The position numbers and the translations under genes were made by a program. The notes beneath the pieces are model-generated. The model was given only the letters and a program-made list of their open reading frames with translations, was not told where the DNA came from and ran no database searches. Of a DNA stretch of 64,000 nt, positions 57,784-64,000 are shown piece by piece. Source of the DNA: Streptomyces acidiscabies (GTDB taxonomy: Bacteria > Actinomycetota > Actinomycetes > Streptomycetales > Streptomycetaceae). The stretch lies in contig NZ_JAGJBY010000002.1 of NCBI RefSeq assembly GCF_020010905.1, positions 2,666,001 to 2,730,000 on the forward strand, written 5' to 3'. Numbering within the stretch: position 1 is the first letter of the stretch; every line of letters starts with the position of its first letter.

Positions 57784-59616
57784 TCAGGAGCTGTACAGCG
57801 CCTCGACCTCTTTTGCGTACGCGTTCTCTATCGCTTTGCGCTTCAGTTTCAGCGACGGCGTCAGCAGGCCGTGCTCCTCGGTGAACGGCTGCGCGAGGAT
57901 GCGGAACGTACGGATCTGCTCGGCCTGCGAGACCAGGGTGTTCGCGGCGACGACGGCCCGGCGCACCTCGGCCTCCAGGTCGGCGTCGCGCACGAGTTCG
58001 GTGGGGGACAGGCCGGGTTTCTCGCGCATCCTGAGCCAGTGCTCGACGCCCTCCAGGTCCAGGGTGACCAGCGCGGCGACGAAGGGCCGGTCGTTGCCGA
58101 CGAGGATGCACTGGCCGATCAGCGGATGGTCGCGCACCCGCTCCTCCAGCAGCCCCGGCGAGACGCTCTTGCCGCCGGAGGTGACCAGGATCTCCTTCTT
58201 GCGGCCGGTGATGGTCAGATAGCCGTCGCCGTCGAGGGAGCCGAGGTCGCCGGTGGCGAGCCAGCCGTCGTGCAGGGCCTGGTCGGTGGCCTTCGGGTTG
58301 TTGAGGTAGGCGGGGAAAACGTTCTCGCCGCGCAGCCAGATCTCGCCGTCGTCCGCGATGTGCACGGTCATGCCGGGGATCGGCTGGCCGACCGTGCCGT
58401 AGCGGGTGCGGCCGGGCGGGTTCGCGGTGGCGGCGGCCGTCGTCTCCGTCAGCCCGTACCCCTCGTAGATCTGCACGCCCGCGCCCGCGAAGAACAGCCC
58501 GAGCCGCCGGTCCATCGCCGAGCCCCCGGACACCGCCTGCCGGACCCGGCCGCCCATCGCGGCGCGGACCTTCGCGTACACCAGCTTGTCGTAGATCTGA
58601 TGCTGCAACCGCAGCCCGGCGGACGGCCCGGGGCCCGTCCCCCACTCCTTCGCCTCCACGGCCTCCGCGTACGCGACGGCGATCTCGACGGCCTTCTCGA
58701 ACGGACCCGACCGGCCCTCCCGCTCCGCCTTGCGGCGGGCGGCGGAGAACACCTTCTCGAAGATGTACGGCACGGCCAGGAAGAACGTGGGTTTGAACGC
58801 GGCGAGGTCGGGCAGCAGGACGGCCGCCTGCATCTGCGGCTGGTGCCCGAAGCGGACCTTGCCGCGCAACGCCGCGACCTGCACCATCCGCCCGAAGACG
58901 TGCGCCAGCGGCAGGAACAGCAGCGTCGCCGGCTCGTCGCCGCGCCGGGAGCGGAAGATCGGCTCCCAGTAGCGGATCACCGTGTCGGCCTCGAACACCA
59001 GGTTGCCGTGCGTGATCACGCAGCCCTTGGGGCGGCCGGTCGTCCCCGAGGTGTAGATGACGCTCGCCACGGACTCCGGGGTGACCGCCTCGCGGTGGCG
59101 GTGGACCACCTCGTCGTCGAGGTGCGCGCCGGCGTCGTACAGCTCCCGTACGACGCCCGTGTCGAGCTGCCACAGCTCGCGCAGTCGCGGGAGGCGGTCG
59201 ATGACGGTGGCGATCGTCATCGCGTGGTCCTCGTGCTCGACGACGGCCGCGACGCAGTCGCTGTCGTACAGCATCCAGAAGCACTGCTCGGCGGACGACG
59301 TCGGGTACACCGGCACCACGTGCGCGCCGATCGTCCACAGGGCGTAGTCGAAGAGCGTCCACTCGTAGCGGGTGCGGGACATGATCGCGACGCGGTCGCC
59401 GAAGCGGATGCCGCGCGCGAGCAGGCCCTTGGCCAGCGCGAGGACCTCGTCGCGGAACTCGGCGGCGGTGACGTCCCGCCACTCACCGCCCTCGTCGCGG
59501 CGGCCCAGCGCGATGTACCCGGGGTCGTCCTCGGCGTACCGGAACACGGAATCGGCGAGACCGCCGACGGGCGGGGGCAGCGCCAACGCAGGGTTGGTGA
59601 ACTCGCGCAACCTCAC
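57784..59616 (-). CDS. Long-chain fatty-acid-CoA ligase (FadD15-like)
   Basis: 610 aa. YTSGTTGRPKG (188-198) is the AMP-binding P-loop; GYGLTETTAAATANPP and DGWLATGDLGSLDGDGYLTITGRKKE are the A5 and A8 regions, and the C-terminal NAYAKEVEALYSS completes the domain. FLAVPYIFEKVF is typical of the FadD15/AMP-forming long-chain group. It activates fatty acids to acyl-CoA for beta-oxidation or lipid synthesis, at the inner face of the membrane. GTG at 59616. It is upstream of the aldo/keto reductase on the same strand. Confidence 0.93.
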   Translation of the reverse strand: MRLREFTNPALALPPPVGGLADSVFRYAEDDPGYIALGRRDEGGEWRDVTAAEFRDEVLALAKGLLARGIRFGDRVAIMSRTRYEWTLFDYALWTIGAHVVPVYPTSSAEQCFWMLYDSDCVAAVVEHEDHAMTIATVIDRLPRLRELWQLDTGVVRELYDAGAHLDDEVVHRHREAVTPESVASVIYTSGTTGRPKGCVITHGNLVFEADTVIRYWEPIFRSRRGDEPATLLFLPLAHVFGRMVQVAALRGKVRFGHQPQMQAAVLLPDLAAFKPTFFLAVPYIFEKVFSAARRKAEREGRSGPFEKAVEIAVAYAEAVEAKEWGTGPGPSAGLRLQHQIYDKLVYAKVRAAMGGRVRQAVSGGSAMDRRLGLFFAGAGVQIYEGYGLTETTAAATANPPGRTRYGTVGQPIPGMTVHIADDGEIWLRGENVFPAYLNNPKATDQALHDGWLATGDLGSLDGDGYLTITGRKKEILVTSGGKSVSPGLLEERVRDHPLIGQCILVGNDRPFVAALVTLDLEGVEHWLRMREKPGLSPTELVRDADLEAEVRRAVVAANTLVSQAEQIRTFRILAQPFTEEHGLLTPSLKLKRKAIENAYAKEVEALYSS

Positions 59617-59819
59617 ACCCCGCTTCTTTCCGGCCGTTTTGCGCGGTGAAAGCTACCCCACGGGGGCGAGGGGCGGGAGGGGGCGGAAAGCGGAGCGATG
59701 CTCCGATACGGGGTGGTCGGGACGGGAGAAAGGCGCATGCAAGGGAAGAGAACGGACAGAAAACTGACGGTTCGGTAATTTTCGGTGCAGCAATCTCCAC
59801 GGAATCTGCGCGCGGACGG

Positions 59820-60683
59820 TCACTGTCGGTGCAGGCGTACGCCGCCCGCGAGGATCGCCGCGGCCAGCGCGTCCGCCGCCTCCGTCGCCGGGGGCCTGCC
59901 GCGGCCGTGCACCAGGACGAAGTCCACCGGGCCCAGCTCCGGCAGCCCGAACCGGTCCGGTACGCGGACCAGACCCGGCGGCATCACCGTCCGCGAGTGC
60001 GCCATCACCCCGAGCCCCGCGCGCGCTGCCGCGACCAGCCCGTTCAGACTCCCGCTCGTGCACACGATCCGCCACGGCCGGCCCTGCCGCTCCAGCGCCT
60101 CCAGCGCGAGCGCGCGTGTGATGCCGGGCGGCGGGTAGACGATCAGCGGTACGGGGCGCTCCGCGTCCAGCCGCAGCCGCTCGGCGCCGATCCACACCAG
60201 CTCGTCGTGCCAGACCAGCTCGCCCCGGGGGTCCTCGGGACGCCGCTTGGCGAGGACCAGGTCCAGCTTCCCGGCGGCGAGCTGCTCGTGCAGGGTGCCG
60301 GACAGCTCGACCGTCAACTCCAGGTCCACCTCGGGATGTTCGTACCGGAAACCCTCCAGGATCTCCGGCAGCCGGGTCAGCACGAAGTCCTCCGACGCGC
60401 CGAACCTGAGGCGGCCCCGCAGGCGCGTGCCGGTGAAGAACGCGGTGGCCTGCTCGTGCACCGCGAGGATCCGCCGCGCGAAGCCGAGCATGGCCTCACC
60501 GTCCTCCGTCAGCTCGACGGAGTGCGTGTCCCGGGTGAACAGGGTGCGGCCGACCGCGTCCTCCAGGCGGCGTACGTGCTGGCTGACCGTCGACTGACGC
60601 AGGCCCAGACGGCGGGCGGCCTGCGTGAAACTGAGCGTCTGGGAGACGGTGAGGAAGGTGCGCAGGTGGGCGGGGTCGTACAT
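59820..60683 (-). CDS. LysR-family transcriptional regulator
   Basis: 287 aa. The N-terminal winged helix (residues 1-65) contains HLRTFLTVSQTLSFTQAARRLGLRQSTVSQHVRRLEDAVG. The effector domain begins GRLRFGASEDFVLTRLPEIL. It is divergent from an SBF-type transporter gene with 84 bp between them, and a perfect inverted repeat with the T-N11-A pattern lies between, so it most likely controls that gene and itself. ATG at 60683. The ligand is unknown. Confidence 0.92.
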   Translation of the reverse strand: MYDPAHLRTFLTVSQTLSFTQAARRLGLRQSTVSQHVRRLEDAVGRTLFTRDTHSVELTEDGEAMLGFARRILAVHEQATAFFTGTRLRGRLRFGASEDFVLTRLPEILEGFRYEHPEVDLELTVELSGTLHEQLAAGKLDLVLAKRRPEDPRGELVWHDELVWIGAERLRLDAERPVPLIVYPPPGITRALALEALERQGRPWRIVCTSGSLNGLVAAARAGLGVMAHSRTVMPPGLVRVPDRFGLPELGPVDFVLVHGRGRPPATEAADALAAAILAGGVRLHRQ

Positions 60684-60701
60684 GGGGTCAGGCTAGCTGG
60701 C

Positions 60702-60718
60702 TATCGCGAGACGCGATA
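60702..60718. promoter_or_regulatory. LysR operator between lysR and the SBF transporter
   Basis: TATCGCG-AGA-CGCGATA is a perfect 7-bp inverted repeat and contains T-N11-A, the LysR signature. It is 19 bp upstream of the lysR start and 50 bp upstream of the transporter start. Confidence 0.75.
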
Positions 60719-60767
60719 ACAGTGAGTGCCGTATGCCGGATTCCCGATCACGGCGGGGAGGAGCAGC

Positions 60768-61814
60768 ATGGAGAGGGGTGGTTCCGCCCTCAAGAACGTC
60801 TGTACGCGCACGTGGAGAACAGTGAAACGCCTGCCGATCGACCCCTACATCCTTCTCCTCCTCGGGACCGTCGGCCTCGCGGCGCTGCTCCCGGCGCGGG
60901 GAGTGGCCGCCGACACCGTCTCCGGGTTCTCCACCGGCGCCATCGCCTTCCTCTTCTTCCTGTACGGCGCCCGCCTCTCGACCCGCGAGGCGCTGGACGG
61001 TCTGCGGCACTGGCGGCTGCACATCACCGTCCTGGCCTGTACGTTCGTGATCTTCCCGCTGCTGGGCCTCGCGACCGGCGCGCTCGTCCCGACGATCCTG
61101 ACGCACCCCCTCTACCAGGGCGTCCTCTTCCTCACGCTGGTCCCCTCGACGATCCAGTCCTCGATCGCCTTCACCTCGATGGCCCGGGGCAACGTCCCGG
61201 CGGCCATCTGCGCGGGCTCCTTCTCCTCGCTGATCGGCATCGTCCTGACGCCCCTGCTGGCGGCGGCCCTGCTGGGCAGCGCGGGCGGCGGCTTCTCGGC
61301 GGACTCGCTGCTGGAGATCGTCCTCCAGCTCCTCGTGCCGTTCCTGGCGGGCCAGTTGACCCAGCGGTGGATCGGGGGGTTCATCGCACGGCACAAGAAG
61401 GTGCTCGGGCTGGTCGACCGGGGCTCGATCCTCCTCGTCGTCTACTCCGCGTTCAGCGAGGGCATGGTCCGGGGCATCTGGCACCAGGTGAGCCCCGCGC
61501 GGCTCGGGGCGCTGCTCGTCGTCGAGGCCGTGATCCTCGCGGTGATGCTGGCGCTCACCTGGTACGGCGGCAAGGCGCTCGGGTTCGACCGCGAGGACCG
61601 GATCGCGATCCAGTTCGCGGGGTCGAAGAAATCCCTGGCGTCGGGGCTGCCGATGGCCAGCGTGCTGTTCGGGGCGCAGGCTTCGCTGGCGGTGCTGCCG
61701 TTGATGCTGTTCCACCAGATGCAGCTGATGGTGTGCGCGGTGATCGCGAAGAGGCGGGCGCGGGACGAGATTGTTGTCGAGCAGCCGGTGGCGGATTCGC
61801 TCACACGGAGCTGA
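60768..61814 (+). CDS. SBF-like (bile acid:sodium symporter/YfeH-type) membrane transporter
   Basis: 348 aa with about ten hydrophobic helices (YILLLLGTVGLAALLP, IAFLFFLYGARLS, ITVLACTFVIFPLLGLA, LFLTLVPSTIQSSIAFTSMARGN and others). VPSTIQSSIAFTSMARGNVPAAICAGSFSSL and FAGSKKSLASGLPMASVLFG are characteristic of PF13593-type SBF-like proteins. It probably transports an organic anion, sodium- or proton-coupled. ATG at 60768 follows GGGGAGGAG; a start 14 codons upstream (60726) lacks one. It is controlled by the divergent LysR gene. It overlaps fdhD convergently by 14 bp. Confidence 0.9.
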   Translation: MERGGSALKNVCTRTWRTVKRLPIDPYILLLLGTVGLAALLPARGVAADTVSGFSTGAIAFLFFLYGARLSTREALDGLRHWRLHITVLACTFVIFPLLGLATGALVPTILTHPLYQGVLFLTLVPSTIQSSIAFTSMARGNVPAAICAGSFSSLIGIVLTPLLAAALLGSAGGGFSADSLLEIVLQLLVPFLAGQLTQRWIGGFIARHKKVLGLVDRGSILLVVYSAFSEGMVRGIWHQVSPARLGALLVVEAVILAVMLALTWYGGKALGFDREDRIAIQFAGSKKSLASGLPMASVLFGAQASLAVLPLMLFHQMQLMVCAVIAKRRARDEIVVEQPVADSLTRS

Positions 61815-62643
61815 CCGTCGTCTCGATCCTCTCCGCCCCTGCGTAAATGTTCATCGAATTACCCCGCAGGAAACCCACCAGCGTCAATCCGGTCTCATCG
61901 GCCAGATCCACCGCCAACGACGACGGCGCCGAAACCGCCGCGAGCACCGGAATTCCCGCCATCACCGCTTTCTGCGCCAATTCGAACGAAGCGCGTCCCG
62001 AGACCAGGAGAATGCTGCGGGACAACGGCAGGTCGCCGTTCTGGAGGGCGCGGCCCACCAGTTTGTCCACCGCGTTGTGGCGGCCCACGTCCTCGCGGAT
62101 GTCCACGAGTTCGCCCTGGTCGGTGAAGAGAGCGGCGGCGTGCAGACCGCCGGTGCGGTCGAAGACGCGCTGGGCTTCACGCAGCCGGTCGGGCAATGCG
62201 GCGAGCAGATCGATTCCGACACGGACCGGCGGATCGTCGGAAATGGCCCAGCGCGCGGTGGTCCGTACGGCGTCGAGGCTGGCCTTTCCGCACAGGCCGC
62301 AGGACGACGTCGTATAGACATTCCGTTCCAGCGTGATATTCGGTACGACGACCTGCGGTGTGGTCCGCACATCGACGACGTTGTAGGAATTGCCGCCATC
62401 GACGGTCGCGCCCGCGCAGTACACGATGTTCTGGAGATCCCCGGCGTGCGCCAGGACTCCTTCACTCACCAGGAAGCCGGCCGCCAGCGCGAAATCGTCG
62501 CCCGGGGTGCGCATCGTGATCGCGAGGGGCTTGCCGTTGAGGCGGATCTCCAGCGGCTCCTCGGCCACGAGGGTGTCGGCGCGCGTGGACACGGCCCCGT
62601 CGCGGATTCGGACAACCTTGCGGCGTTCGGTGACTCGTCCCAT
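61801..62643 (-). CDS. fdhD: Formate dehydrogenase sulfurtransferase FdhD
   Basis: 280 aa. It carries sulfur from a cysteine desulfurase to the molybdenum/tungsten-bis-PGD cofactor of formate dehydrogenase, which is needed for activity. SSCGLCGK has the active Cys115 and Cys118. TMRTPGDDFALAAGFLVSEG, REDVGRHNAVDKLVGRAL and LVSGRASFELAQKAVMAGIPVLAAVSAPSSLAVDLA are family motifs. ATG at 62643 (MGRVTERRK) or 62652. No formate dehydrogenase gene is in the window. It is divergent from an OFA-type transporter. Confidence 0.94.
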   Translation of the reverse strand: MGRVTERRKVVRIRDGAVSTRADTLVAEEPLEIRLNGKPLAITMRTPGDDFALAAGFLVSEGVLAHAGDLQNIVYCAGATVDGGNSYNVVDVRTTPQVVVPNITLERNVYTTSSCGLCGKASLDAVRTTARWAISDDPPVRVGIDLLAALPDRLREAQRVFDRTGGLHAAALFTDQGELVDIREDVGRHNAVDKLVGRALQNGDLPLSRSILLVSGRASFELAQKAVMAGIPVLAAVSAPSSLAVDLADETGLTLVGFLRGNSMNIYAGAERIETTVSSV

Positions 62644-62779
62644 GCCGTCCATTGTCCCGTAGGGGCCGGGCTGGAGAAACGATCGGTCCGACCGTTCGGC
62701 GCTCGGTGCGTACCGCTCGGCGCACACGCCCTGTACCGGGGTTCTCAAGGGCGGGGAAGATTCCTACGGTTCCGGATTC

Positions 62780-64000
62780 ATGAGTCCCCCCATCGCCCCG
62801 CCCGGCTGGAGCCGCTGGCTCGTTCCCCCGGCCGCCCTCTCCGTCCATCTGTCGATCGGCCAGGCGTACGCCTGGAGCGTGTTCAAGCCGGCGCTGGAGT
62901 CCTCGCTGGACCTCAGCGGGACGCAGAGCGCGCTGCCGTTCCAGCTCGCCATCGTGATGCTGGGGCTGTCCGCCGCGTTCGGCGGGACCCTCGTCGAGCG
63001 CAACGGGCCGCGCTGGGCGATGACCGTCGCGCTGGTGTGCTTCTCCACCGGGTTCCTGGTCTCCGCGCTGGGCGCCGCGACCGAGCAGTACTGGCTGATC
63101 GTGTTCGGGTACGGGTTCATCGGCGGCATCGGGCTCGGCATCGGCTACATCTCGCCGGTGTCGACACTGATCAAGTGGTTCCCGGACCGGCCCGGCATGG
63201 CGACCGGCATCGCCATCATGGGCTTCGGCGGCGGCGCGCTGATCGCCTCGCCGTGGTCGGCGCAGATGCTGGAGTCGTTCGGCCGGGACAGCGAGGGGAT
63301 CGCGCTCGCGTTCCTCGTGCACGGGCTGACGTACGCGGTGTTCATGACGCTCGGCGTGCTGCTGGTACGGGTGCCGAGGCCGGCGGAGACGGTGTCCACG
63401 GTCGCCGTTTCCGTCTCGGGGCCGCAGGTCTCCGCCAACAGTGCCGTCCGGACACCGCAGTTCTGGTGCCTGTGGGTCGTCCTGTGCATGAACGTGACCG
63501 CTGGGATCGGCATCCTGGAGAAGGCCGCGCCCATGATCCAGGACTTCTTCGCGAACACGTCGCAAACGGTTACCGCAACAGCCGCCGCCGGGTTCGTGGC
63601 GTTGCTGTCGGCCGCGAACATGGCGGGGCGGATCGGCTGGTCGTCGACGTCCGACCTGATCGGGCGCAAGAACATCTACCGCGTGTACTTGGGCGTGGGT
63701 GCGGTGATGTACGCGCTGATCGCCAGCTTCGGCGACTCCTCCAAGCCGCTGTTCGTGGTCTGCGCGCTGGTCATCCTGTCGTTCTACGGCGGCGGGTTCG
63801 CGACCATCCCCGCTTACCTGAAGGACCTGTTCGGGACCCACCAGGTCGGCGCGATCCACGGGCGGCTGCTCACCGCCTGGTCGACGGCCGGCGTACTCGG
63901 TCCGCTGATCGTCAACTGGATCGCCGACCGGCAGAAGGAGGCCGGCAAGGACGGCGCCTCCCTCTACACGCTCTCCCTGTTCATCATGATCGGCCTGCTC
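62780..64000 (+). CDS. OFA-family MFS transporter (oxalate/formate antiporter-like), partial 3' end
   Basis: The gene runs past the right edge; 407 codons are visible. The start is MSPPIAPPGWSRWLVPPAAL, then LSIGQAYAWSVFKPAL, a strong marker of the oxalate:formate antiporter family. GFIGGIGLGIGYISPVSTLIKWFPDRPGMATGIAIMGFGGGAL and AANMAGRIGWSSTSDLIGRKNIYR follow in the first and second halves. About twelve transmembrane helices are expected. The family exchanges oxalate for formate or carries related monocarboxylates. The neighbouring fdhD supports a link to formate. Confidence 0.88.
   Translation, partial: MSPPIAPPGWSRWLVPPAALSVHLSIGQAYAWSVFKPALESSLDLSGTQSALPFQLAIVMLGLSAAFGGTLVERNGPRWAMTVALVCFSTGFLVSALGAATEQYWLIVFGYGFIGGIGLGIGYISPVSTLIKWFPDRPGMATGIAIMGFGGGALIASPWSAQMLESFGRDSEGIALAFLVHGLTYAVFMTLGVLLVRVPRPAETVSTVAVSVSGPQVSANSAVRTPQFWCLWVVLCMNVTAGIGILEKAAPMIQDFFANTSQTVTATAAAGFVALLSAANMAGRIGWSSTSDLIGRKNIYRVYLGVGAVMYALIASFGDSSKPLFVVCALVILSFYGGGFATIPAYLKDLFGTHQVGAIHGRLLTAWSTAGVLGPLIVNWIADRQKEAGKDGASLYTLSLFIMIGLL

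Noticed and set aside
1..64000. CRISPR arrays, rRNA/tRNA genes, transposases and restriction-modification genes were looked for.
   Set aside because: Nothing with regular spacers, RNA-gene signatures or transposase/nuclease motifs was seen.

Overview
The window looks like a chromosomal segment of a Streptomyces. G+C is very high throughout. Coding regions show actinobacterial codon use, with many GTG starts. Gene content includes ccr/meaA, secreted CBM2 cellulases, several sigma factors, DUF6204 and XRE-DUF5753 regulators. Two dispersed repeats that I recognise from Streptomyces genomes are present. I see no rRNA, tRNA, CRISPR array, IS element or prophage.

Layout. (1) 1-4.6 kb, minus strand: an ethylmalonyl-CoA module, made of a tandem-fused 3-hydroxyacyl-CoA dehydrogenase, a TetR regulator, crotonyl-CoA carboxylase/reductase and the start of meaA. 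(2) 5-10 kb: a HEAT-repeat protein with a TTA codon, a GNAT/RidA pair, a secreted Tap-like peptidase, a radical SAM protein behind a LexA-type SOS box, and an SRPBCC protein. (3) 10-17.5 kb: an MFS pump with three C-terminal Ig-like domains, a PAS-GAF-SpoIIE-HATPase phosphatase, a methyltransferase, a Met/His-rich membrane protein and a SigC-like ECF sigma factor. (4) 17.5-22.4 kb: a tightly overlapping four-gene operon of peptide hydrolases (M55 D-aminopeptidase, M20, S9, S66 LD-carboxypeptidase) that suggests catabolism or recycling of D-residue or cell-wall peptides. (5) 22.5-33 kb: small accessory genes, an ABC-F protein, an 800-bp gene-free G-rich stretch with quadruplex motifs, a SigB/F-type sigma factor, an aminotransferase-like protein without its PLP lysine coupled to a metallo-beta-lactamase (MBL) hydrolase, a DedA/MBL pair and an orphan resolvase-like protein.

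(6) 33-43.4 kb: a membrane phosphodiesterase, a MoxR ATPase/VWA-metallopeptidase pair, OsmC, a second DnaK preceded by an HspR-type (HAIR) inverted repeat, a rhomboid protease and two XRE-family regulators. (7) 43.5-55 kb: pterin carbinolamine dehydratase and a methyltransferase, then a plant cell-wall degradation island. The island has a PL11 rhamnogalacturonan lyase, a lipoprotein, a GH74 xyloglucanase, and GH48 and GH6 cellulases. GH48 and GH6 are divergent around two CebR-type operators, so cellobiose derepression should switch both on together. (8) 55-64 kb: a His-rich methyltransferase behind a perfect 15-bp inverted repeat, an SDR, an aldo/keto reductase, a long-chain acyl-CoA synthetase, a LysR regulator divergent from an SBF-type transporter with a clear operator between them, FdhD, and an oxalate/formate-type MFS transporter running off the end.

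The most informative signals are regulatory sites matched to their genes (SOS box, HAIR, CebR, LysR, TetR), a single TTA (bldA) codon, and two proteins with degenerate catalytic residues. I see no clearly new multi-gene defence or mobile system. Family names come from motif recognition by eye and were not checked by database search.
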